Source of the DNA: Nitrososphaerota archaeon
GTDB taxonomy: Archaea > Thermoproteota > Nitrososphaeria > Nitrososphaerales > JACQRY01
NCBI GenBank assembly: GCA_016184315.1
Contig: JACPCU010000012.1
Coordinates: 1 to 64,000 of the forward strand
Reading direction: 5' to 3'
Length of the DNA: 64,000 bases
Each line of letters begins with the position of its first letter. Positions within the stretch are counted from its first letter, which is position 1. The translations under genes and the position numbers were made by a program. Below are positions 26,858 to 36,623 of this stretch, in pieces. The notes beneath the pieces are model-generated. The model did not search any database and was not told the origin of the DNA. It worked only from the letters and a program-made list of their open reading frames with translations.

Positions 26858-28252
26858 ATGAGTCTGGTTGAGGCTTTGGCCGAGATTTTGAGTTCCAACC
26901 AAGTGGATGTTGACAGTGCGACGCTTACACGTTATTCCTATGATGCTAGTGAGTGTCCCGCTGCGAAGCCGGATTTGGTTGTGCTCCCAGTTACGGTGCA
27001 AGATGTTGTCTCAGTGGTTCGGCTAGCCAATAGGTTTAGAGTGCCGATTACGCCGGTGGTTTCAGGGACAAACGGGTGGGGTCTGCATATTCCTTTGCGT
27101 CGAGGGATAGTCATGGATCTTTCACGTATGAAAAAAGTCGTGGAGATCAATGAGGAGATGCGTTACATGGTGGTTGAACCCGGAACTACTGTTCAAACAG
27201 TTCAAGGGGTATTAGCTCAACGTGGATTATACACGAGTATTCCTAAGTCTTGTCCTGCTCAAGCCTCGATGCTCGCCAATCTCCTCATACAGGGAATGGG
27301 TGCTTCTCCTCTTAGGTTTGGCCCTCAGTCGGATATGATAAATGGTTTGGAGGCTGTTCTAGGTGGTGGAGAAGTTGTTCGATGCGGTTCCTGCGGATGC
27401 AGCCCATATTGGTTTGCGAGAACACCGTTGCCTGAGCTGGTGGGCCTGTTTTCAGGCTGGTACGGTTCAACCGGAATAGTGACGAAGATTAGCTTTCCAA
27501 TCTACAAGAAGCCAGCCTACATCGAGGTTGTATGCTTGGGAATAGAGAGACCTTTTGGCAAAGATTTAGGCTCACTGATTTCTTCCCTCGTAGATCTGGA
27601 CGTAGCCGAGGACATCTCCTGTTACACGCCTGGAGTGAAGTTCGTTGGAGACGATGTGAAACGTAGCAATAGTGAAATCGGTCTCTATCTTTACGCTACA
27701 GTGTCTGGTGTCTCGCAGATTCTGATTAAAGCGAAGCGGAGAGCACTAGTAGATCTAGCTGATAAATCATCAGTCGGTGGAAGACCAGTCAGAATCATGA
27801 GTTTGTCTAAGGAGGATCGAAGTAAGTATCTGAAGCTGCCGAGTCTCATCGACTTTGATGTTGAACGTTTCGGAGGATCTACCAATCCGTGCTGCCATAT
27901 CCCGTTCTCCAAGTGGGCAACCACTATGACTCAGGTTCAGCGAGCATGCCATTCCCTCGGGCGAAAACCTGAGTTTAGGTTGGAGGCTTTCAGTGGATCT
28001 CACTACGGTTCCATGATGACCTATCTGCGATTCAACAAAGATGACAAGAAAGACGTAGAAACGATCAGGCGACTCGTACGCCGCGTCGTCGAGATCTACG
28101 TTGATAATGGAGGTCTAGTGTGGAAGGCTCCACCATGGGCTTGGAAGATCCAGATGAACAAGAGCTCAGCTGGCTTCACTAAGCTCTTGACCAAAGTCAA
28201 GAAGACATTGGATCCCAATGGAATTATGAGTCCAAGTAGAATTATTGGTTGA
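26858..28252 (+). CDS. FAD-binding oxidase (GlcD/vanillyl-alcohol-oxidase-like)
   Basis: 464 aa; RVPITPVVSGTNGWGLHIPLRRGIVMDLSRMKKV...LDPNGIMSPSRIIG. Confidence 0.88.
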   Translation: MSLVEALAEILSSNQVDVDSATLTRYSYDASECPAAKPDLVVLPVTVQDVVSVVRLANRFRVPITPVVSGTNGWGLHIPLRRGIVMDLSRMKKVVEINEEMRYMVVEPGTTVQTVQGVLAQRGLYTSIPKSCPAQASMLANLLIQGMGASPLRFGPQSDMINGLEAVLGGGEVVRCGSCGCSPYWFARTPLPELVGLFSGWYGSTGIVTKISFPIYKKPAYIEVVCLGIERPFGKDLGSLISSLVDLDVAEDISCYTPGVKFVGDDVKRSNSEIGLYLYATVSGVSQILIKAKRRALVDLADKSSVGGRPVRIMSLSKEDRSKYLKLPSLIDFDVERFGGSTNPCCHIPFSKWATTMTQVQRACHSLGRKPEFRLEAFSGSHYGSMMTYLRFNKDDKKDVETIRRLVRRVVEIYVDNGGLVWKAPPWAWKIQMNKSSAGFTKLLTKVKKTLDPNGIMSPSRIIG

Positions 28253-28350
28253 AGGAGTATTGACAAAAACTGATTATAAGAGGAACGTTAAGAGTTATTC
28301 TGCTGAGGGTTGGATAACGGCCGACATCGTACAAGAATTTCTAGATCGTG

Positions 28351-28679
28351 GTGAAGAATTTGAGTGAAAGAATATCACTTGTTATTCCGAAACGAACCAA
28401 GGAAACCATAAAGGAACTATAGGATCTCCTAGGCGAAGACCCAGTCGAGTCTCCTAAGAAAGCTGGTCGACAAAGGTCTAGCTGAAGTGAAAAATGGACA
28501 TAGCCATAGACAATTACATTAGAGGGAAGACTTCCTTGGAGCAGTCATCTAAGATTGCTGGAGTAACCATCTGGAATCTACTTGAGGAGCTAAGAAAGAG
28601 AAAGGCAGCTCTGAAATACTCTATCGTCGACGCCGACGAGGAAATTCAGAGAATAATCAATAAGAAAAGGTCAAAGTAA
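28351..28679 (+). pseudogene. UPF0175-family antitoxin-like gene, disrupted (internal stop and frameshift)
   Basis: GTG-start MKNLSERISLVIPKRTKETIKEL* then DLLGEDPVE; another frame gives the C-terminal 61-aa ORF MDIAIDNYIRGKTSLEQSSKIAGVTIWNLLEELRKRKAALKYSIVDADEEI. Confidence 0.6.
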
Positions 28680-28822
28680 AACAAACGGGGACCTCTGAAT
28701 GTCTGTTTATCATGCTTCCGAGGGCCTGTCTTGCAGACAAAACAGCCATAACCTCGTAGACGCGGCTAGATACTACTTCAACCTGAAACTGTTTTATCAA
28801 ACCACTATGGGCAGGATTTCCT

Positions 28823-29650
28823 GTGCCTAAAGTCAACATAAACGGTTTTGGAATGCATTATGAGCTGGAAGGAAACGGCCCTCCTCTCGTCTTGATACCT
28901 GGGACAGGTACTCACTGCCATACATGGAAGATATACCAAGTGCCCTTCTTCAGCAAGCATTTCCAAGTCCTCATCTTTGATCACCGCGGAATAGGCTACT
29001 CAGACAAACCTGATGTCAAATACTCTACACGCCTATTCGCTGATGATCTTAACGAGCTGCTCAACCACCTGCGTATTGACAAAGCCCATGTGCTCGGTCA
29101 CTCCATGGGGGGCAGAGTCGCCCAGTGGCTGGCTTTGGAGCATCCCGAGAAGGTTAAGAGCCTTGTGCTGGCAGCGACTGGCCCCGGAAAATATAGGCCT
29201 GAAATGGAATATCCACGTGGGGTTCCCCTTAGCACAGCTTTGAAGCTGGTAGACTGCAGGTTTGAAGATTTCATCAAAGACCATTTCTCAAGTGGCTTCT
29301 GGTTTAACCCTGAATTCAAGGAGAAGAATCCTGAGGAGTTCGAGAAGATCCAGCGGGTGTTCCTAGAAGTGATGCCTGAGCCCAAGCCCTATCTGCGCCA
29401 CGTAGTAGCTAGGCAGGAACATGAGTTGACAGATCGAGTAGACAAGATAAAACAGCCTACGCTTGTGATTGTAGGTGAAAACGACAGGGTTCTGGGGAAC
29501 GGCACAGACCATGTTGAATCATCCAGATTCATGGCTGGAAAGATCCTTGGCGCCCAGCTGGTAACTATTGGCAAGGTTAGACATGGGCTTTTCTGGGAAG
29601 CACACGAGGAGACTAACAGTCGCATATTGGACTTTCTGCGCTCCCACTAA
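28823..29650 (+). CDS. Alpha/beta hydrolase
   Basis: 275 aa; GHSMGGRVAQWLA nucleophile elbow; C-terminal VRHGLFWEAHEE. Confidence 0.93.
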   Translation: MPKVNINGFGMHYELEGNGPPLVLIPGTGTHCHTWKIYQVPFFSKHFQVLIFDHRGIGYSDKPDVKYSTRLFADDLNELLNHLRIDKAHVLGHSMGGRVAQWLALEHPEKVKSLVLAATGPGKYRPEMEYPRGVPLSTALKLVDCRFEDFIKDHFSSGFWFNPEFKEKNPEEFEKIQRVFLEVMPEPKPYLRHVVARQEHELTDRVDKIKQPTLVIVGENDRVLGNGTDHVESSRFMAGKILGAQLVTIGKVRHGLFWEAHEETNSRILDFLRSH

Positions 29651-29954
29651 GAGATCTAAAAGACTTATGTGCCATTTGAGAGCAGAAAGAAAAGCTCGGT
29701 CATTAGGTCTATGCTGGCCTATTCCAAACTAACCGAGAACCGGGAAGGCTTTTAGCCGATTCCAATTTTCTTTAACCCTGATCTGACTATAGCTACCTCA
29801 GAAAAAAGAGTAGGGCTTTCAATTGTTTAACCAGAATGATGTGATTCGAGAAGTGAGAGCAAGTACGCATCATTTTCCGCGGCTCACACCTAACAGACTC
29901 TTCCAAACATGCCTTCGATATTATTCTTAAATAACGGGACAGTCACTCATCAGA

Positions 29955-32462
29955 ATGTTGCAGTCCACCGATGAGCCCATCGTAGTCAGGTCAACATGCT
30001 CTCTTTGCCAGAACTATTGCGGATTATTGGCCCACAGGATAGGCCAGAAGGTGGTGAAGCTGGAAGGTGACCCCGACAATCCGAGGAATCACGGTCACCT
30101 TTGCGCTAAGGGGCTATCCGGTTTCCTGACGCTTTACTCTTCCCAGAGAATTAAGAAACCGCTCAAGCGGACAAATTCGCAGAAAGGTCTTGGTGTTGAT
30201 CCCAAGTGGACGGAGATCAGCTGGGAGGAAGCTATCGATACCGTAGCGGAGCGACTCGCAAAGGTGCTTAAAGAGAACCCACGCCGAATCGCGATAAATA
30301 CCTTCGATCATCCTGCTATGTACGGAGGAGTCCAAAGTGCTTGGGCAACCGCCATCTCAGCTTCAAGAATCGGGGCAGGAGGATTTCTCTGCGGAACAGG
30401 GGTTCACCCAATAATCTTTCTTAACACTGCCACTTTTGAGCATACTCCTGACACTGAGTACGCGAAGTTCCTCCTTCTCTTGGGTGCGCAGGCTGGCTCG
30501 ATAATCCACTACGATACGATGAATGCTGCTCGGAACATCGCCGAGAAGCGACCAGGGGGCGTGAAGGTAGTCTCCGTAGATCCCTTGGCCTCTTACGCTG
30601 GTTCAAAGGCTGAGGAATGGATACCGATTCGCCCGGGGACTGACGCTGCCTTTGTTCTCTCTATCGCCAATCTCTTGGTCAACGAGTACGGGATCTACGA
30701 CGCTAGTTTTCTCAAGGAGAAGACAAACGCTCCTTACTTGATTAGACCTAATGGCCGTTACGCAAAGAATCCTGAAACCAGCAAACCATTGGTGTGGGAT
30801 GCTGTGGAAGGACGGGCAAAGACCTACGATGCTGATGTAACGGATTTTGCCCTTGAAGGAAGTTACATGGTCAACGACGAGGAGTGCAAGCCGAGTTTTC
30901 AGCAGGTAAAGGATCACCTGAAGAAGTACACACCAGAGTACGCATCACAAATCACTACGATCCCCCCTGAGGTGATACGCCGAGTGGCCAAAGAAATGGG
31001 AGAAGCCGCGTCAATAGGTCAAACCATCACCATAGACGGGGTAGAATTGCCGTACCGTCCTGTATCGGTAGTCTGGTATCGCGGCATAAGCTCGCACAAG
31101 AACAGTTTCCTTACAAGCTGCTCCGCCATGATGCTTTGCGTCCTCCTTGGAGCGGTGCAGGTACCCGGAGCTATTCGCGGGCATCCCCCAATGGATGAGT
31201 ACGTAACCAGTGAAGGTCTGATGGCGCCCAGCAGTCCTCCTACGCACACTATGCGGACAATGCCATATCCAGTGAGACCGGTTAAGAAGCCTTCGAGCAT
31301 CGACGCCATCGAACTTTTCCCCGTAGCCCACGGCACACACGGAGTATACAACTATGTGGTGTCTAACCCTGAGCGGTTCGGTTACAAGCCAGCTGAGTAC
31401 CCGTACCCAGAAATCTTATTCATTTTCAGAGCAAACAACGTGGAGAACACAGTTTCACCCCAAATGGTAGCTAATGTATTCGCCAAGATCCCCTTCGTCG
31501 TAGCGTTTGCCGTAGAACCTGACGCATCCGTCAACCTTGCGGACATAGTTTTCCCGGACCTGCACCATCTTGAAAGGCTCGCTGAAACCGTGTACAACCG
31601 TGTTGATGAACCTGGGTATTGGTATGCAGCCAAACCCGTCGTAGGACCGCCGTTCGATCCGCCGTACGACAAGATTGTCAACAACGCGGAGATTTTCTTG
31701 GCCATAGCGGAAAAGGCTAAGTTCCTTAGCGAGGTCTACAGGACATTAAACAGGATGTGGCGTCTCGAAGGTACGCAATACGAGCTCAACCCCAACGGGA
31801 AATACACCTATCAGGAATTGGCCGATAGGTACCTGAAGAAGAATCTAGGTTCAGATAAGGGCCTCGACTGGCTCCTCAGCCCGAACGGAGGATTAATCGT
31901 CTTCAGCAACTCTCATCTTGAAGATTACAAGGGAGCGTTCCGAAAAGGAAGGATACACCTCTACTACGAGTTCCTCCTCCCGGCTGGCGAAGAGGTCAAA
32001 AGGGTCACAAAAGAGCTTGGTTTGCCTTGGGACACTTCGGACTATCAGCCCATCCCCGACTGGAAACCCTGCTCGTCATACCTGAAACGCAACGACGAGT
32101 TCGACCTATTCATCACCAACTATAAAGTACCCATTCTGCCCCACGGCCACAGAACCAACCCATTGTTAAGGAGCCTAGTAGCCTCCCACCGCTTGGATGG
32201 GGTCCTGATTAATCCTGCAACAGCGGCAAAGAAAGGCATCAAGGAAGGGGATGAGATATGGATTGAGACTCAGAGAGGATACAAGGCCAAAGCTGTTGCC
32301 ATGCTCACTGAGCGAGTCCACCCAGATGTGTTAGCTACGCTTCAGCATCGTATCTCCAAAGGCGTCGAACTTCAAGAAACCCTCAAGATGGACGACGATC
32401 TAATAGGTTTCGTCAACGCCTCAGTCGACACATGTCAGCTAGCAAAGATCCAAAAGGCATAG
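29955..32462 (+). CDS. DMSO-reductase-family molybdopterin oxidoreductase (paralog A)
   Basis: 835 aa; CSLCQNYCGLLAHRI...CAKGLSGF Fe-S motif; molybdopterin dinucleotide-binding C-terminus. Confidence 0.92.
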   Translation: MLQSTDEPIVVRSTCSLCQNYCGLLAHRIGQKVVKLEGDPDNPRNHGHLCAKGLSGFLTLYSSQRIKKPLKRTNSQKGLGVDPKWTEISWEEAIDTVAERLAKVLKENPRRIAINTFDHPAMYGGVQSAWATAISASRIGAGGFLCGTGVHPIIFLNTATFEHTPDTEYAKFLLLLGAQAGSIIHYDTMNAARNIAEKRPGGVKVVSVDPLASYAGSKAEEWIPIRPGTDAAFVLSIANLLVNEYGIYDASFLKEKTNAPYLIRPNGRYAKNPETSKPLVWDAVEGRAKTYDADVTDFALEGSYMVNDEECKPSFQQVKDHLKKYTPEYASQITTIPPEVIRRVAKEMGEAASIGQTITIDGVELPYRPVSVVWYRGISSHKNSFLTSCSAMMLCVLLGAVQVPGAIRGHPPMDEYVTSEGLMAPSSPPTHTMRTMPYPVRPVKKPSSIDAIELFPVAHGTHGVYNYVVSNPERFGYKPAEYPYPEILFIFRANNVENTVSPQMVANVFAKIPFVVAFAVEPDASVNLADIVFPDLHHLERLAETVYNRVDEPGYWYAAKPVVGPPFDPPYDKIVNNAEIFLAIAEKAKFLSEVYRTLNRMWRLEGTQYELNPNGKYTYQELADRYLKKNLGSDKGLDWLLSPNGGLIVFSNSHLEDYKGAFRKGRIHLYYEFLLPAGEEVKRVTKELGLPWDTSDYQPIPDWKPCSSYLKRNDEFDLFITNYKVPILPHGHRTNPLLRSLVASHRLDGVLINPATAAKKGIKEGDEIWIETQRGYKAKAVAMLTERVHPDVLATLQHRISKGVELQETLKMDDDLIGFVNASVDTCQLAKIQKA

Positions 32463-32588
32463 ATATCCTAACGTTCAAAAGCCCAGACGTGCTTGAGCAA
32501 AACAGACATTGCTAAGTGGCGCAATCTAGAAGGACTGCAGATTTAGTTATTTTGGACTAGTTGTTTTCCGGAATGCAGAGCTAGAGTG

Positions 32589-32723
32589 TCAAATGTATTT
32601 GCTTGGATTCTTCTTGAAGATATTCATGCACCCGTCACAGCAGAAGTAGTATGTTTTGCCTTCATGGACCAATTCCACCGCTTCATCTTCTTCAACTTCC
32701 ATTTCGCAGACAGGATCCTGCAT
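32589..32723 (-). CDS. YHS-domain small protein (44 aa)
   Basis: Reading the minus strand: MQDPVCEMEVEEDEAVELVHEGKTYYFCCDGCMNIFKKNPSKYI*; directly downstream of copA; below the ORF-track size cutoff. Confidence 0.85.
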   Translation of the reverse strand: MQDPVCEMEVEEDEAVELVHEGKTYYFCCDGCMNIFKKNPSKYI

Positions 32724-32750
32724 AGTTCTTACCTCCTTCCTCTCCCATAT

Positions 32751-35165
32751 CTAAGCTTTGACAGGAGGCTTCCACCTCTTCATCATCAGAGAGCTTCCAG
32801 TCACTGAGACCGAGCTCATAGCCATAGCAAGCCCTGCCAGTGTAGGATAGAGCAAGCCAGATGCAGCCATCGGAATCAGGAGAATGTTGTAGAAGAAAGC
32901 CCAAAAGAGGTTCTGCTTAATCTTGCTCATCGTCTTTCTTCCTGTTTGTAGGGCAGCGACTACGTCCCGTAGGTCGTCGCGAACCAACACCACACTGCCA
33001 GATTCTATCGCGATGTCAGTCCCACTGCCTATGGCTAGTCCCACATCAGCTTGGCTCAAGGCTGGCGCGTCGTTCACACCGTCACCGACCATGGCTACCA
33101 CCTTTCCCTGTTCTTGCAGCTCCTTTACCTTGGATGCCTTCTCTCCTGGCAACACGTTGGCCAACACCCGATCCACCTTCAGCATCTTGGCGATTGCTTG
33201 AGCTGTTCGCTCGTTGTCTCCAGTGATCATGACTATCTCTATTCCCATCTTCTTCAGTAACTCAATGGCTTTCGACGCTTCCGGCTTAGGAGTGTCCATC
33301 AGCCCCACAGCGCCTGCCAGCTTCCCATCGTACGCCACTAGTATCGTGGTGCGGCCGTTAGCCTGCATATTCGATAAGGATTCTTGAGCGGTTGAGATGT
33401 CGACATGCTTATCCTCAGTCAAGCGCATGCTCCCGACTAGCAGTTCCTTGCCTCCGTAGACCGCCCTGACGCCTCGACCAGGCAAGGCTTTGAAGCTTTG
33501 AGGTTCATCTACGTTTAGGCCGAGCTCTTGGGCCTTGTTTACGACTGCACGAGCCAAAGGATGCTCCGAATTCCTTTCAGCCACAGCTGCAAGCCTAATG
33601 ACTTCCTGCTCTGCGACACTATTCAGACTGACCACATCGGTCACCTTAGGCTTTCCCTCGGTCAGTGTCCCGGTCTTGTCGAAGACTACTACGCTCACCT
33701 TTTTAGTTCGCTCTAGGGCTTCGCCGCTCTTGAATATGACTCCGTACTGAGCGCCCTTACCCATACCCATGGACACGGCGGTGGGCGTGGCGAGGCCTAG
33801 GGCGCAGGGGCAGGCTACCACAAGAACAGCTACAGCGGGGATAAGAGCTCTAGCCGCGTGCCCCGGTGCTATTCCGAAGTACCATATGGAAAAAGTGGCG
33901 AGTGCGATAGCGATAACCATGAAGGCGAAATATCCGGCGAACTTGTCCACTAGGCGCTGGACTGGGGGCTTTCTCCCCATGGCTTCCTCAACGAGCCCCA
34001 CCACTTGCGCCAGGAAGGTTTCGCCACCGATCTTCGCAGCCTTGACCTTGAGGGCTCCTTCTCGGTTCACTGTTCCTCCTATGACTCCGTCTCCCGGTTT
34101 CTTTTCAACGGGCACGGACTCGCCGCTCACCATCGACTCGTCCACGGCTGAGAATCCTTCGGCTACCACACCGTCAGTAGGAACTTTTTCTCCTGGTCGG
34201 ATTAGAAGTAGGTCTCCGACCTGAATTGTTTCAACAGGAACCTCTACTTCCTGCCCGTCCCGCAGGAGTCTAGCCCGCTTCGGCTGGAGCTCGAGGAGCT
34301 TCTTGATTGCTGCCGAGGTCTTGCCTTTTGTTTTGTTCTCCAAATATTTTCCGAGGAGAACCAAGGTGATTACCACGGCTGCAGCGTCGTAGTAGATATT
34401 GTCCCACACTGGCCAGGGAAATGTATTGAACACGCTGTACACATATGCCGCTGTAGTGCCAAGAACCACCAAGGTATCCATGTTAGCCGACTTCATCTTG
34501 GCTGTCTTCCACGCGCCGATGTAGAAGCGGCTTCCCACAAGGAATTGAACGACGGTGGCGGAGGCGAATGCTATGACTGCGCTGATCGGAGTGAGGGCTA
34601 GTGGTATCCACATGAATATGTGGGCGAGCATCGTCCACAACAGCACTGGGGCGGTAAAGACCGCTCCGATGATCACGAGCTGCTTTAATCGCTGGGCTTC
34701 AAGCTCCTCTTCACCGGCGGCCAGCTCCTCGCTGAGCACCTCATATCCAAGCTTGGACACCGTTGTCCGCAAATCCATCAGTGATACTAGAGCAGAATTA
34801 TACTCGACAAGAACTCCTTGTGTCCCGTAATTGACAAGGGCATCTTTTACTCCTTCAATCCGTTTTAGCTCACGCTCTATGAGAGCGGCGTCAGACGTGT
34901 CACTCATTCCACGAATCTTGAACGAGACTTTCTCGTATGCGACCCTGTAACCAACCTCTTCGACAGCTTTCTCGATGGTTTGCAGGCTCACCTTGCCTGG
35001 GTCAAAGACGATGGTGGCCCGGGTAGAAGCATAGCTAACGTCAACGTTGGCTATCCCTGCCACATCTGAAAGATACTTCTGTATTGAGACTGCACAGCCA
35101 GCGCAGTGCATCCCACCTATCTTTAGGACTAGGCGCTTTTGCTCTTGCTGAACGGCTTGGCCCAT
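32751..35165 (-). CDS. copA: Copper-translocating P1B-type ATPase
   Basis: 804 aa; HMA motif GMHCAGCAV, ACPCALGLATP, DKTGTLTEGKP, GDGVNDAPAL. Confidence 0.96.
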   Translation of the reverse strand: MGQAVQQEQKRLVLKIGGMHCAGCAVSIQKYLSDVAGIANVDVSYASTRATIVFDPGKVSLQTIEKAVEEVGYRVAYEKVSFKIRGMSDTSDAALIERELKRIEGVKDALVNYGTQGVLVEYNSALVSLMDLRTTVSKLGYEVLSEELAAGEEELEAQRLKQLVIIGAVFTAPVLLWTMLAHIFMWIPLALTPISAVIAFASATVVQFLVGSRFYIGAWKTAKMKSANMDTLVVLGTTAAYVYSVFNTFPWPVWDNIYYDAAAVVITLVLLGKYLENKTKGKTSAAIKKLLELQPKRARLLRDGQEVEVPVETIQVGDLLLIRPGEKVPTDGVVAEGFSAVDESMVSGESVPVEKKPGDGVIGGTVNREGALKVKAAKIGGETFLAQVVGLVEEAMGRKPPVQRLVDKFAGYFAFMVIAIALATFSIWYFGIAPGHAARALIPAVAVLVVACPCALGLATPTAVSMGMGKGAQYGVIFKSGEALERTKKVSVVVFDKTGTLTEGKPKVTDVVSLNSVAEQEVIRLAAVAERNSEHPLARAVVNKAQELGLNVDEPQSFKALPGRGVRAVYGGKELLVGSMRLTEDKHVDISTAQESLSNMQANGRTTILVAYDGKLAGAVGLMDTPKPEASKAIELLKKMGIEIVMITGDNERTAQAIAKMLKVDRVLANVLPGEKASKVKELQEQGKVVAMVGDGVNDAPALSQADVGLAIGSGTDIAIESGSVVLVRDDLRDVVAALQTGRKTMSKIKQNLFWAFFYNILLIPMAASGLLYPTLAGLAMAMSSVSVTGSSLMMKRWKPPVKA

Positions 35166-35341
35166 CTTCTAACAAATTCTTGAATTGATAGCTTAAATAG
35201 GTATGGCTTTACATTTGCAAAGGCGTCCCCCCAGACCCGCCATTGGATCCGACAGCAACATTGCTTTCCGAAGGCGCCCGAAGAAATCTAAGCACTAGTT
35301 CCGCAAGGCTTAAAACCGTTATCCCCTCGACACGATGTCCT

Positions 35342-35773
35342 ATGTCATCAGCCTCGACAAAGAGCAGCCTACCCTTAAAACTCATTGCAGCCGCCGGCAT
35401 AGTCTTCGTAGGAGCATTAGTGGGCGGCTTGCTCGCTCAACAATACTTCCTTCAAGTCATTCCAAAAGCTGAGATCACTCTTTTCGCCACAGAAAAGAAT
35501 CAAAATGACAAGCCCTATGGCTACAACGGAACCAACTCTGCCTTCACGGTCAGGACAGGCACCTTGGTGCAGGTCACGCTCTTCAACACCGGCGTCGTCA
35601 TGCACGACTTCGTCATTGATGACTTAGCTGTGCACTTGTTACCTGACGTTGAGCCCTCGCATAGTGGGACGGTGACCTTCTTAGCTTCAAGAGCGGGGAC
35701 ATACACCTATTTCTGTAGCATCCCTGGTCACAAGGAGCTGGGGATGCAGGGACAGCTGACCATCCTCGGTTGA
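35342..35773 (+). CDS. Membrane-anchored cupredoxin-domain protein
   Basis: N-terminal TM, then ...MHDFVIDDL...GTYTYFCSIPGHKELGMQGQLTI (blue-copper ligands H, C, H, M). Confidence 0.88.
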   Translation: MSSASTKSSLPLKLIAAAGIVFVGALVGGLLAQQYFLQVIPKAEITLFATEKNQNDKPYGYNGTNSAFTVRTGTLVQVTLFNTGVVMHDFVIDDLAVHLLPDVEPSHSGTVTFLASRAGTYTYFCSIPGHKELGMQGQLTILG

Positions 35774-35852
35774 CGCATGTCCCCAAAAACTGTCTTTTGT
35801 AGCTGGATTCCAGATTGCCAGAGCTCATTTCTCGCGGCCTAAGCGCGATCAC

Positions 35853-36623
35853 TCAGGTTTCGGTAGAAGACCCTTTGTTTCTTATCTCATCTAACTGAAT
35901 TCTACTCTTTTTGATTGCTGCTACCGGGTCCACGCCTTTTGGACACACAGCTGTGCACCCCTCTACCAGACTACATTCAGGGAGCCCACGCATTCCCGAG
36001 AGGACACGAAGTCTCTGCACCATGCCCGTATCTCTAGAGTCGTTGTTATATCTGTACGCCAACGCTATGGCAGCTGGACCGATGAATTTCCTATCCTCAC
36101 CGTAAACCGGACATGCAGAGTAACACAGCGCGCAGTTTATGCACATGCTGGTCTTCGAATACTTCGCTTGCTCGCCGGGAGTCTGCGGATACTCGCCCTC
36201 TTCGAGAGACCGCTCCTTGTCGACCATGAGCCAAGCTGACACCTTCCTCAATTTGTCCACGAAATCGCGAATATCGACGACAAGGTCCTTAATGACGGGG
36301 AAGTTTTCGAGCGGCTCTATGATCACCTCTTCGGATCTGAGGTCCTTAACGAAGGTCGAACAGGTCAGTTTCGGGGTTCCATTTACCATGGCTCCACAGC
36401 TTCCGCAGACACCCATCCTGCACGACCATCTGAATGCAAGCGAACCGTCCAGCTTGTCATTGATGTGGTTCAAATAGTCGAGAAGCACTTTGTCCTTGTT
36501 GAACGGAAGACGATACTCTTGATACCGACGTGTTCCCTCTTCAGGGGAGTATCGCCTTATTCTAAGCAGGAGAGTTCTTTGTTCTTCAGACATTCTCAGT
36601 ATTCCCTCTTTTCGGGTTTCCAC
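35853..36623 (-). CDS. sdhB: Succinate dehydrogenase/fumarate reductase iron-sulfur subunit
   Basis: CRMGVCGSCGAMVNG, CINCALCYSACPVY, CTAVCPKGVDP. Confidence 0.93.
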   Translation of the reverse strand: METRKEGILRMSEEQRTLLLRIRRYSPEEGTRRYQEYRLPFNKDKVLLDYLNHINDKLDGSLAFRWSCRMGVCGSCGAMVNGTPKLTCSTFVKDLRSEEVIIEPLENFPVIKDLVVDIRDFVDKLRKVSAWLMVDKERSLEEGEYPQTPGEQAKYSKTSMCINCALCYSACPVYGEDRKFIGPAAIALAYRYNNDSRDTGMVQRLRVLSGMRGLPECSLVEGCTAVCPKGVDPVAAIKKSRIQLDEIRNKGSSTET

